Shown: piece by piece, positions 55,623-62,838 of the stretch | Layout: each line of letters starts with the position of its first letter | Position numbering within the stretch: the first letter of the stretch is position 1 | NCBI GenBank assembly: GCA_031423015.1 | Contig: JANPER010000246.1 | Span: 62,001 to 126,000, forward strand | DNA length: 64,000 nt | Direction of reading: 5' to 3' | Source of the DNA: DATGPD01 sp031423015 | GTDB taxonomy: Bacteria > Planctomycetota > UBA1135 > UBA2386 | The notes under the pieces: model-generated | Told to the model about the DNA's origin: nothing | Database searches by the model: none | Seen by the model: only the letters and a program-made list of their open reading frames with translations | Made by a program: the position numbers and the translations under genes

Positions 55623-56270
55623 ATGAAATTCGACGACAACATCTCCGGTCAACTGCAACGGGTTGTGGACCTCGGCACCCTAGTGCTGCGCCCTCGCGAA
55701 CAAAAAAAGGAGGACATACAGAAGGCCAATGAGCTGATCGCGCAGTGGGAAGCAACGGCTCGAAGCGTCCTCCGAAGGGTGTTCGGCGATGGCGACGATT
55801 ACTACGCGTCCTTTTCGAGAGAGATCGAAGGGAATCACCCGCATGCGTACGCGAGAGCCCATGGAGTCGTGCTTGCAGCCCAGGCCGACTATCGGGCGAG
55901 CGGTATCTTCAGAGTGCGCCAACTCGTCGAGGCAGAGATCTTCGACGATTTCCTCGAACAGGCGGAGCACCTGCTAGCCAGTGGCTACTTCCAAGCCGCG
56001 GCGGTTGTTGCCGGATGCGTCCTCGAGGATGCGCTTCGGAAGCTCTGCATCAAGAACAGCGTCGCTCTCGACTCAAGACCGAAGCTCGACAAGATGAATG
56101 CCGATCTCGCGAAGAAAGCGGTCTACGACAAGCTGGTGCAAAAGCAGGTCACCCTCGACAGCGACCTGCGGAACAAGGCTGCACATGGCGAATGGCAGAA
56201 GTTCGACGTCGCCGACGTCGAACGAATGCTCACTTCGGTGCGCGGCTTCCTCAGCAAGCACTGCGGTTGA
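55623..56270 (+). CDS. HEPN-domain protein
   Basis: A 215-aa soluble helical protein from ATG 55623. The C-terminal half (about 115-213) is a HEPN-type bundle: SGYFQAAAVVAGCVLEDALRKLC, then DLRNKAAHGEWQKFD, with the R-x4-H motif Arg183...His188, the catalytic signature of HEPN ribonucleases. The N-terminal half is a separate helical domain that may be a sensor. HEPN proteins are frequent toxins or abortive-infection effectors. Carriage just behind an integrase fits a defence cargo, but no antitoxin is adjacent, so the role is inferred. Local base composition is less GC-rich than the neighbours. Confidence 0.75.
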   Translation: MKFDDNISGQLQRVVDLGTLVLRPREQKKEDIQKANELIAQWEATARSVLRRVFGDGDDYYASFSREIEGNHPHAYARAHGVVLAAQADYRASGIFRVRQLVEAEIFDDFLEQAEHLLASGYFQAAAVVAGCVLEDALRKLCIKNSVALDSRPKLDKMNADLAKKAVYDKLVQKQVTLDSDLRNKAAHGEWQKFDVADVERMLTSVRGFLSKHCG

Positions 56271-56361
56271 GCCGCAACCATTGCGTCGCGCCTGTGAGCG
56301 TGACCCGACCACCGGCCTCCGCGCTGAACATGGCGGAGGCGCGCGCGGCGATTGCGTTCGT

Positions 56362-56481
56362 GTGAGCGGCGCGCGCATCCTTGAGATCCCGGCTGCGCCG
56401 ATGCCGTGGTGGCGACGCTGCCTCGCGCCCGCCGCGTTCGTAGCGGCGTTCGCTGCTGGTTACGTCGCGGCCATTCTGTAG
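56362..56481 (+). CDS. small single-helix membrane protein candidate
   Basis: A 39-codon frame from GTG 56362 encodes a basic/Trp-containing start (PAAPMPWWRRCLAP) followed by one hydrophobic helix (AAFVAAFAAGYVAAIL) to the stop. Its GTG overlaps the TGA of a 23-codon frame (56294-56365), the same coupling as the other genes of the element. Short hydrophobic proteins like this are common phage and satellite cargo (holin-like or superinfection proteins). Evidence is limited to hydropathy and arrangement. Confidence 0.35.
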   Translation: MSGARILEIPAAPMPWWRRCLAPAAFVAAFAAGYVAAIL

Positions 56482-56495
56482 GATCGGGAACACAA

Positions 56496-56547
56496 CGCGA
56501 GGGCAACGGCGACGGCCGGCGCTCAATCTCCGGGGCGTGCCCTCGCG
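56496..56547 (+). terminator. hairpin with CTTTCTT tail
   Basis: Perfect 10-bp inverted repeat (CGCGAGGGCA 56496-56505, TGCCCTCGCG 56538-56547) with a 32-base loop that can itself pair (CCGG/CCGG), followed by CTTTCTTG. It is compatible with a terminator for the upstream genes, or with a leader structure for the gene starting 41 bases downstream. The rest of the 56271-56587 interval holds only the two small frames described above. Confidence 0.45.
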
Positions 56548-56587
56548 CTTTCTTGTCGGAGAGAGATCGAGACCGGGAGGTCGGTCG

Positions 56588-57499
56588 ATGGCGAGCAAGA
56601 GCAAGCAGGGTAGCAATGGGGAAGAGTCGGCGATGGCCGCGCTGCATGAGATCCGCGAGGCGCTTCTGTCGGTGAGCGACTGCACGCTCGATTTCGGGTT
56701 CCGCTTTGGCCGGACAGACGATGGCGTGAACGTCGAAGTCGCGCCGGGCTACACGACGACATGGCAAAGCGCGGCGGGCATCAAGTCGAAGGAGTTTGCT
56801 AAACGCCTCAAGAAGATGAAGGCACGCCACCCAAAGGAGCGCTACTACGAGGAGCCGCGAGTAACAGGTTCGCCCGCGGCGTCCCGGGGCGAGGAGTGTC
56901 GGGCTGTGCGGGAACAGATCATGGCCAGGTACGAGCAAGACAAGCCGACCTTGCAGCGCCTCGTCCTTCAGCACGGAATCGGAAAGGATTGGCAGGCCAG
57001 CTACCAAACCGAGTGGGATCAGCACGCCAAGTCCGTCCGTGGAGCTAGAGACGCGCACCACATCAACACCTATCAGGCGGGAGTGATCGCCAATGCACTC
57101 ACCCCACCTTGCCCGTTCGGTCACTTCGACGCGCTCGAAGCTGCGTTGCTGTGCGACTACGTCTGCACGCTCTGCAAGGCCGACGCGTTGCGCATGATTG
57201 ACGAGCTGTTGGCGAAGGTTGTTGCCCCTCTGCACCCCATTACGTTGCCACTGGCGAAACCCAGCCTGAGACAAGCAAGGAACACCCGGGAGCGATGCCT
57301 CCTGGTCGTTGCCCAGGCGGCGCTCGAAGGAACCCCTCTGGAGACTCACTCGGCGATAGCTCTTGCCGCAGATTGCGACGAGAAGACTGTCGGTCGCACG
57401 ACGGCGGGCGACATCGAGAAGCGGGACGACGGGTACCATGTTACGGAGTCGAGTCTCCAAGAGCTGCGACGTAAGGGGTTGCTGCCGGCGCAGGGCTAG
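56588..57499 (+). CDS. unknown accessory protein
   Basis: A 303-aa soluble protein from ATG 56588, with a good GGGAGG 8-9 bases upstream. Not recognised. The first half holds FGFRFGRTDDGVNVEVAPG and a basic helical region (KSKEFAKRLKKMKARHPKERYYEE). The middle has a Cys pair, CDYVCTLCKADALRM, which could bind metal. The end (LETHSAIALAADCDEKTVGRTTAGDIEKRDDGYHV) looks like a helix-turn-helix, so DNA binding is possible. Hairpins lie at both ends (56496-56547 and 57506-57538), so it is probably an independent transcription unit within the element. Confidence 0.6.
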   Translation: MASKSKQGSNGEESAMAALHEIREALLSVSDCTLDFGFRFGRTDDGVNVEVAPGYTTTWQSAAGIKSKEFAKRLKKMKARHPKERYYEEPRVTGSPAASRGEECRAVREQIMARYEQDKPTLQRLVLQHGIGKDWQASYQTEWDQHAKSVRGARDAHHINTYQAGVIANALTPPCPFGHFDALEAALLCDYVCTLCKADALRMIDELLAKVVAPLHPITLPLAKPSLRQARNTRERCLLVVAQAALEGTPLETHSAIALAADCDEKTVGRTTAGDIEKRDDGYHVTESSLQELRRKGLLPAQG

Positions 57500-57505
57500 G
57501 AGGGT

Positions 57506-57538
57506 GACGATGAGGTGACCAGATGTCACCCCATCGTC
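57506..57538. terminator. 14-bp stem hairpin
   Basis: GACGATG-A-GGTGAC (57506-57519) pairs with GTCACC-C-CATCGTC (57525-57538) across a 5-base CAGAT loop, with one mismatch. It begins 6 bases after the stop of the unknown gene and is 41 bases before the DUF1580-like operon. No U-run follows, so an operator for the downstream operon is an alternative. Confidence 0.5.
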
Positions 57539-57578
57539 CCTGACACGAGCCGTTGCCTTCCTAGGGTGTGAGGTCGCT

Positions 57579-57845
57579 ATGAAAGCGACCAAGAAGTACA
57601 CCGCACGGGAAGCGAAGCAGGCGGCCCCCGATATTGAGTTCGACGGCCTGCACAACATCGCCAGCGCGCTCGGCGACCTGATCGGCTATCCGATCGACCA
57701 GTCCACCGCGCACCGCTGGCTAAGCCGCGGCATCCGCGGCCACCGACTGATCGGGCGCCGAGTCGGCCGACGTTGGATCTGCTCGGAAGCGTCGCTGAAG
57801 GCGTTCGCCCTCGCAAGCGGGGCGATCGCACCGGAGGACGCGTGA
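57579..57845 (+). CDS. DUF1580-like HTH protein (excisionase-like)
   Basis: An 88-aa protein from ATG 57579. The core STAHRWLSRGIRGHRLIGRRVGRRWICSEASL has the layout of DUF1580/MerR-type small DNA-binding proteins: a recognition helix, a Gly-Arg-rich wing and a C-terminal helix. Such proteins sit beside integrases and replication genes of planctomycete elements, and many act as excisionases or repressors. The TGA overlaps the next GTG. First gene of the replication-type operon. Confidence 0.75.
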   Translation: MKATKKYTAREAKQAAPDIEFDGLHNIASALGDLIGYPIDQSTAHRWLSRGIRGHRLIGRRVGRRWICSEASLKAFALASGAIAPEDA

Positions 57846-58198
57846 GCACCACCGTCCACACGACAACGGTTGCCGATCTGCTCGACGGCGCCGCCGACAA
57901 CGAACTGCGCACGCTCGCCGACTGGGCATCGATCTTGCCCGGCCGCCGACGCGGGCGCTCGATGAACGCGCGGGTGCCGCTCCGCTGGGTAATCAAAGGC
58001 ATTCGCGGCCGTCGCCTCCCAACGCGACGCTGCGGCCAGCGCCATCTATGTCTTGGTCGCGACCTGCGCGAGTTCTTGGCTGCGATTGCACCGGGGGCGG
58101 ATCGAGCCGCGCCGCGCCCGAGCCAGCGCGCGCTGTCACGTCGACGTGAGCGACGGGCCGCGGTCGCTGCGCGGCTCGCCAAGGAAGCGCTGCTGTGA
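57842..58198 (+). CDS. second DUF1580-like protein
   Basis: A 118-aa protein from GTG 57842, overlapping the preceding stop. The centre (VPLRWVIKGIRGRRLPTRRCGQRHLCLGRDLREFL) repeats the fold pattern of the previous protein, so the two are probably tandem paralogues. The tail is strongly basic (RPSQRALSRRRERRAAVAARLA). DNA binding is likely; its division of labour with the first copy is unknown. Confidence 0.65.
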   Translation: MSTTVHTTTVADLLDGAADNELRTLADWASILPGRRRGRSMNARVPLRWVIKGIRGRRLPTRRCGQRHLCLGRDLREFLAAIAPGADRAAPRPSQRALSRRRERRAAVAARLAKEALL

Positions 58199-58512
58199 CG
58201 CGAGCACCAAGAACGACAGCGCCCGGGGCGGGGTCTAGCCACCACGGGCGCACACGCGAAGCAACTATGCAGGAGAGAGTCTACCGGCGCGCCGACCACG
58301 GCGCACGCGTGCGGCGCGTTCCGCGCAACCAGGCGGAGACCATCGTCGTCTCGCGATGCAGCCTGCACCACGTGCACGCATGGGAACGCGGGGTTCCCGC
58401 GGCCGAGATCGACGGCGCCGCGCTGGTGGCCGAGCTGCTGTCGCCGGCCGGCGCACGGTGGCGTCGACGCCGCCAAGTCGCGATGCACCGGCGCGGCGAG
58501 GTGCAATCGTGA
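58195..58512 (+). CDS. small basic protein of unknown function
   Basis: A 105-aa Arg-rich frame from GTG 58195, overlapping the previous stop; ATG 58267 is a possible later start (MQERVYRRADHG). No family recognised. Supported mainly by its position inside an operon with continuous GTGA junctions: its own TGA overlaps the next GTG. A helical stretch (WERGVPAAEIDGAALVAELL) is followed by a basic tail. Confidence 0.45.
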   Translation: MTRAPRTTAPGAGSSHHGRTREATMQERVYRRADHGARVRRVPRNQAETIVVSRCSLHHVHAWERGVPAAEIDGAALVAELLSPAGARWRRRRQVAMHRRGEVQS

Positions 58513-59450
58513 GCACCACCAAGTCGGGACTGAAACCCGTCACCAAGGACGACCCATGCGAGGGCTGCGGCAAACCTGACTGGTGCAGCCGCTCGGAAGA
58601 CGGCGAACTCGTCGTTTGCAAGAGAACTGAATCCGATCGGCCAGCGCGGAACGGCCAGGGTTGGCTGCACTTCCTCGGCGATCGCCGCAGCTACGTGCCG
58701 CGGCGTGCCTCGGTGCGCATCGAGCCGCCGCCGCCCGACCTCCGCCCGATCACCGATCGCGCGATCCAGACGACGCCGGCAGCGTGGCTCGCCGCGCTCG
58801 CATGCTCACTGAGGCTACCGACGCCGGCCGGCATCGAGGCGCTGCGCCGGCTCGGTGCGCACCGTGCGCGCTACGACGCCGACGACGTGCTGCGCCTGTC
58901 GCCTCGCGATGACGACGCGGCGCGCCGGCTGCGGCGTTGGTCTGCGTGGATCGCAACCGGCGACGTCGCTGCGTTCCCCATGTGGTGCCGCGGTCGAGTG
59001 GTCGGCGTGCGGACGCGCGACATGGCGAGCGCGAACAAGATGGCGCTACCCGGTGGACGCGAAGGCCTCTTCGTGCCGTCGGGCCTGGCCAATGGGCTCG
59101 ACTGGCTCGCCGTGACCGAGGGACCGACCGACACGGCGGCGCTGCTGTCGCTCGGCATCGAGACGATCGGCCGGCCGAACTGCTCAGGCGCTGCCGACGA
59201 GACGGTGCGACTCGTGCTCACGTTGCGGCCGCGTGCCGTTGCCCTGGTGCTCGACCGCGACGAGTCCGGCATTTGCGGTGGCGTCGCGCGCGCGCGACGG
59301 CTCACCGACGTCGTCGACGATGTCCGTTGCGTGTTGCCACCGGCGAAGGATGCGCGAACATGGGCCGCCGCTGGCGCAACGCGCGATGACGTGCTTGCGG
59401 CGATCGCGCGCGCCCGTTGCGTCCAGGGAGGTCGCCATGTCGAATCCTGA
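58509..59450 (+). CDS. TOPRIM-domain primase-like protein
   Basis: A 313-aa protein from GTG 58509. The N-terminus has a probable zinc site (CEGCGKPDWCSRSEDGELVVC). A helical linker precedes a TOPRIM domain: glutamate motif AVTEGPTDTAALLSLG and DxD motif ALVLDRDESG. This is the plan of phage and plasmid primases of the DnaG-like type without the full RNA polymerase domain. Together with the DUF3987 protein next to it, it is likely to start replication of the element. The 3' end overlaps the next gene by 14 bases. Confidence 0.82.
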   Translation: MSTTKSGLKPVTKDDPCEGCGKPDWCSRSEDGELVVCKRTESDRPARNGQGWLHFLGDRRSYVPRRASVRIEPPPPDLRPITDRAIQTTPAAWLAALACSLRLPTPAGIEALRRLGAHRARYDADDVLRLSPRDDDAARRLRRWSAWIATGDVAAFPMWCRGRVVGVRTRDMASANKMALPGGREGLFVPSGLANGLDWLAVTEGPTDTAALLSLGIETIGRPNCSGAADETVRLVLTLRPRAVALVLDRDESGICGGVARARRLTDVVDDVRCVLPPAKDARTWAAAGATRDDVLAAIARARCVQGGRHVES

Positions 59451-61122
59451 CGTCGACCCCGAAGCCCTGCTGCAGCAGCAACTCGACGGGGAACCGTGGG
59501 CCGATCCCGTGCCGCTTGACGCGATGCCCGACGTTCCATCGTTTCCCGATGGCGTGTTCGTCGGCGCGTTCGCTGACTACCTCGCGGCGCTCGCTGAAGC
59601 CTACCAAACCCCGTTCGACTTGCCGGCCATGCTCGCGCTCGGCGTGGTGTCGGGCGCGTTGGCGCAACGCCTACGGCTACAGGTTCACGATGGTTGGACT
59701 GAAGAGCCGGTCTTGTGGGTGCTGGTGCTGCAAGACAGCGGCACTCGCAAGTCGCCGGTTCTCGTTGCGCTCATGCGGCCGGTTCACACGTGGGAAGAGC
59801 ATCAGGGCCGCGAACAAGCGCCAGCGTTGGCGCGTGCGCGTGAGGCTCGCAACGTCAAGGTCGCGCAAGTCGAGCGGCTGCGCCGCGAGCTGGCGAAGGC
59901 CAAGCCGAAGAATGCCATTGCCGACAGCGACCTACTCGGGAGGGTGTCCGCCGAGCTGGCATCGACAAAGGCGCCTGCCGAGCCGGTTCTCGTCGTGAGC
60001 GACGCGACTGCGGAGGCGCTCGCCAAGCTGCTCGAAGTGTCCGGCGAGCGCGCGCTGATCGCGAGCGCCGAGGCCGACGCACTCGATGTCGTTCTCGGTC
60101 GATACAGCGAGGGGCGCGCGAACGTCGGGTTGTTGCTCAAGAGCTACAACGGTGAACCTGAACGCATCCGACGCAAGACAGGCGGCAACGTCGAACTCGC
60201 GCGACCGCTGATTGCGCTTGCCTTGACGGCGCAACCCGGTGCGGTTGCCGCATTGCTCGGACACCAACAGGCACGCGCGCGAGGCTTCTTCGCACGCATG
60301 CTGTTGTCGGTGCCGCGCGACTTCGTCGGGTTCCGTCGGGTCGATGCACCGCCCGTGCCTGCTGCGCTCGCCGACCGATATGGCGCAACCCTCGGTCAAG
60401 TGTTCGCGTGGCCAACGCCGGACGACGGGCCGAACATCGTGCGACTTTCGGCCGACGCCGCTGCGCGGTTGCGTCGGTTCCAGGAAGCGCACGAGAAGCG
60501 CATGCGACCCGACGGCGACTTGGCCGAGCATCGTGAGTGGGCGGCGAAGGAAGTCGGCAACCTGTGTCGGGTCGCGCTTGTGCTGGCGTGCCTCGATGCG
60601 GCTGCGCCGCAAGGCGCGGTCGCGTTCGCTTGGGGTGGCGCGCCCGTCGAGGTGACAAGCGAAGCCATGGAGCGCGCGTTGCGACTCGCGCCATACCTCG
60701 AAGCTCACCAGCGCGCCGCCGGATCGCTCGGCCTGTCTCCGACGACCGGGATTGCCCGGCGCTTGCTTGGTTGGGTCCGGCGTGAGGGCCGACAGATGTT
60801 CTCTGTGCGCGATGCCTATCGAGCGTGTCGGCCGGCGACCGAGACGGCGCGGGATGTCGAAGCACCGCTGCGCCTGCTGACCGACTGCGCCTACCTCCGC
60901 CCGTTGCCCGCCAAAGGCGGTGCCGGTCGCCCCTCGGAGACCTTCGAGGTGAACCCGGCAGCACACTCGCGTTGTCTTGACCCCCCTGGACAGAATGGAC
61001 AGAGCGGACAAAACCCCACCGACCCGGTGGGTTCTGTCCATTCTGGCCATTCTGTCCAAGAGGTCCACAACGACGAGGGGCAAGCGACCGGTGACACGGC
61101 CGAGGAAGTGCGGGTGTGGTGA
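59437..61122 (+). CDS. DUF3987 helicase/primase-type ATPase
   Basis: A 561-aa protein from ATG 59437, with GGGAGG 6 bases upstream. The N-terminal region matches DUF3987 proteins: PFPDGVFVGAFADYLAALAEA-like start, LALGVVSGALAQRLRL, and a Walker A-like loop QDSGTRKSPVL. A long charged helix follows (EARNVKVAQVERLRRELAKA), then a second core (VVSDATAEALAKLLE, LIASAEADALDVVLGRY, RGFFARMLLSVPR). The C-terminus is Gln/Gly/Asn-rich (GQNGQSGQNPTDP). These proteins pair with TOPRIM primases in mobile elements and probably serve as the replicative helicase. The catalytic Thr of Walker A is replaced here (KSP). Confidence 0.82.
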   Translation: MSNPDVDPEALLQQQLDGEPWADPVPLDAMPDVPSFPDGVFVGAFADYLAALAEAYQTPFDLPAMLALGVVSGALAQRLRLQVHDGWTEEPVLWVLVLQDSGTRKSPVLVALMRPVHTWEEHQGREQAPALARAREARNVKVAQVERLRRELAKAKPKNAIADSDLLGRVSAELASTKAPAEPVLVVSDATAEALAKLLEVSGERALIASAEADALDVVLGRYSEGRANVGLLLKSYNGEPERIRRKTGGNVELARPLIALALTAQPGAVAALLGHQQARARGFFARMLLSVPRDFVGFRRVDAPPVPAALADRYGATLGQVFAWPTPDDGPNIVRLSADAAARLRRFQEAHEKRMRPDGDLAEHREWAAKEVGNLCRVALVLACLDAAAPQGAVAFAWGGAPVEVTSEAMERALRLAPYLEAHQRAAGSLGLSPTTGIARRLLGWVRREGRQMFSVRDAYRACRPATETARDVEAPLRLLTDCAYLRPLPAKGGAGRPSETFEVNPAAHSRCLDPPGQNGQSGQNPTDPVGSVHSGHSVQEVHNDEGQATGDTAEEVRVW

Positions 61123-61589
61123 CACCTGCTGACATCCTCGCGCGGCTGCGTGCTGCCGGCGTGGTGGTGTCACTGCGCCCCGATGGTCGAGTCGAGACCC
61201 GCGGCCGTGTGCCGGCAGAGTTAGTGTCGCCGTTCGTGCAGCACCGCGACGCGATCGCGCTTGAGCTGCGGCGTGTGGAGGAGTCGGCGCCCGAATCCGG
61301 TGGCGAGTTGGCGGCGATCGACCGGGAAGCTGCGACTCTGCGCCGCGTGTCGCTTGGCCTTGGCCCCGAGGTCGACGCGGTGTTGTGGCGCGTGCTCGAC
61401 CGGCTCGACCTTGCCGCGGCCGATCAGGTTTGGCGCGCGGTCGAGAACGCCGACCGTCGCGGGATCCTCTCCAAGCTGGTCGCCTGGCTCCGCAGTCTCG
61501 ACGCGGCCGGCACCGACGGCGCCCGCGTGCGGACGCTCATCGCGGCCGGACCGGGCCAGCACCACTACGACGATGAGGGCGCGCCGTGA
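61116..61589 (+). CDS. small protein with TubC-docking-like N-terminus
   Basis: A 157-aa protein. The start is GTG 61116 or 61119, both overlapping the preceding TGA. The first 50 residues (PADILARLRAAGVVVSLRPDGRVETRG) resemble the TubC-type docking fold often seen in small phage and element proteins. The rest is helical with no catalytic motif. Its TGA overlaps the next GTG. It may be an adaptor for the replication proteins, but this is inferred only from position. Confidence 0.6.
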   Translation: MVTPADILARLRAAGVVVSLRPDGRVETRGRVPAELVSPFVQHRDAIALELRRVEESAPESGGELAAIDREAATLRRVSLGLGPEVDAVLWRVLDRLDLAAADQVWRAVENADRRGILSKLVAWLRSLDAAGTDGARVRTLIAAGPGQHHYDDEGAP

Positions 61590-61990
61590 GGCTCGACGAG
61601 AAGGCCGTCGATCGGTTCTTCCGTGCAGTTCGCCGACGCCTGCGCCGCGGTGCGCTCGAGTACGGCGACGCATCCTTCGCGCGCCCCGCCCGCGACCTGG
61701 TCGCGGAGATCGAGGCCGAGCTGCACGACGTCGCGGGTTGGGCATTCGTGTTGTGCCAACGGTTGCAGAAGCTGCAACGGTTGGCCGTGCGGTCCGATCG
61801 TGTTGGCTCCTGCGGGTCGATGGAAGACGCCCGTCCTTCAAAGGGCACCAAGGCCTCGGCTACCGGCGCGCGCCGCCAGCGTGCTGGGACGAGCGCGCAC
61901 CGTCGATCGGTCAAGGCGCGCCCGCGTGGTGCGTCTGGCGCTGCCGCGCAGCAGCGCGACGAAAACGCCGCGGGTCCTTCCGAGGGATAA
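61586..61990 (+). CDS. small conserved element protein
   Basis: A 134-aa protein from GTG 61586. The first 65 residues are a conserved-looking helical unit (VDRFFRAVRRRLRRGALEYGDASFARPARDLVAEIEAEL, then DVAGWAFVLCQRL). The pattern of acidic residues recalls dUTPase/MazG-type helices, though the E-x-x-E metal motifs are incomplete. A long Arg/Ala/Ser-rich disordered tail follows. Function unknown. Confidence 0.55.
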   Translation: MRLDEKAVDRFFRAVRRRLRRGALEYGDASFARPARDLVAEIEAELHDVAGWAFVLCQRLQKLQRLAVRSDRVGSCGSMEDARPSKGTKASATGARRQRAGTSAHRRSVKARPRGASGAAAQQRDENAAGPSEG

Positions 61991-62039
61991 CCTCGCGTGG
62001 CGCGCGGCTTCCGCCATTTCTTTCCCTGGAGTCTGAGAA

Positions 62040-62537
62040 ATGCCAAGACAACGCCTCTCGCTCCCCCGCACGGTACTTGCCGCTGCGTTGGGGTTCTCTC
62101 GCAGCGCGACCTACGACCTTGCCGCCGCCGGCATGCCAACCGACGACATCGAGGCGGCGCACGCATGGCTCGCCCAGCGCCGCGCTGCCGGTCGCGGTCG
62201 AGGCGTCCCTCGCCCGCATCGCACGCGCGCACCGATGAGCGCGGTGCTCGGCGAGGACGGGGACGACGTCCAGGCCGCGCGCGAGGAAGCGGAGGTCTAC
62301 GCCGAGCTGGACGCCCGCGAACAGCGCGTTGACGCCCAGCTTGGCGAGGGGGTCGCCGACGCACTCACCACGCTGCACATCGCGCTGACCGCTGCGGCAA
62401 TCGAGCGACGCGAGAACCCGGCGGACGTGCTGGCCAACAAGATCAGGCGATACGTCGAAGAGGCTGTGGGGCTCGGTCCGCCGTCGTTCGATGACCTTCC
62501 CGACTGCCGTAGCAACATCGAGCATCGTGCTCGGTGA
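62040..62537 (+). CDS. HTH protein resembling phage terminase small subunit/Nu1
   Basis: A 165-aa protein from ATG 62040. The N-terminal HTH (VLAAALGFSRSATYDLAAAGMP) followed by DIEAAHAWLAQRRAAG is the arrangement of Nu1-like packaging proteins and of some excisionases. A helical middle and an acidic C-terminus (AVGLGPPSFDDLP) follow. No large terminase lies downstream, so DNA packaging is not supported; a regulatory role within the element is as likely. It is the last gene before a 301-bp non-coding stretch. Confidence 0.6.
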   Translation: MPRQRLSLPRTVLAAALGFSRSATYDLAAAGMPTDDIEAAHAWLAQRRAAGRGRGVPRPHRTRAPMSAVLGEDGDDVQAAREEAEVYAELDAREQRVDAQLGEGVADALTTLHIALTAAAIERRENPADVLANKIRRYVEEAVGLGPPSFDDLPDCRSNIEHRAR

Positions 62538-62838
62538 ATCGCGTGGGTTATGTCGCCACCTGTGCAACCGACCCCCCCTTGTGGGTCCCCTCAGATCCAA
62601 GACGCGTCTTGGGCCCTTGGCACCCGATCGACTTTTTCGTACGGTGTTGGCGTGGTTTCCAATCGCCCGACGCTTACGCTTCACAGGGGGGCAGGGGGGG
62701 CTGTAGGCTCCGGGTGCCGTGACCGCCTCGCAACGCTCACCGGCGCAAGGAAAGCCCGCGCCGCGTCCCAAGACCATCAAGGCCGCTCCATCACCGCCGC
62801 GGCCCGGCGTCGACTGGTGACGAACCAAAGCTGATCCA
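62538..62838. other. intergenic region with G-rich tracts
   Basis: No gene is visible in this 301-bp interval. It holds a C/G-rich pair (GACCCCCC...GGGTCCCC, about 62570-62593) and a G-rich block of six and seven consecutive Gs at 62686-62691 and 62694-62700. It may contain the right end of the integrative element, but no copy of the tRNA 3' end was found. Confidence 0.5.

Larger units (their letters stand above)
53884..62838. mobile_element. putative integrative element at tRNA-Val
   Basis: A tyrosine integrase gene begins 112 bp after the tRNA and is followed by a run of plus-strand accessory genes. These are a HEPN protein, an unknown gene, two DUF1580-like HTH proteins, TOPRIM and DUF3987 replication-type proteins and small phage-like ORFs. 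Junctions are tight, many of them GTGA overlaps. This is the usual form of a tRNA-targeted integrative element or phage satellite. No structural phage gene and no second copy of the tRNA 3' end was found, so the right boundary (set here before the host-like secreted gene at 62839) is a guess. Confidence 0.65.

Noticed and set aside
56123..57658. 511-codon minus-strand open frame in the element
   Set aside because: Antisense to the HEPN gene end and the unknown gene; the plus-strand genes have start sites and sensible domains.
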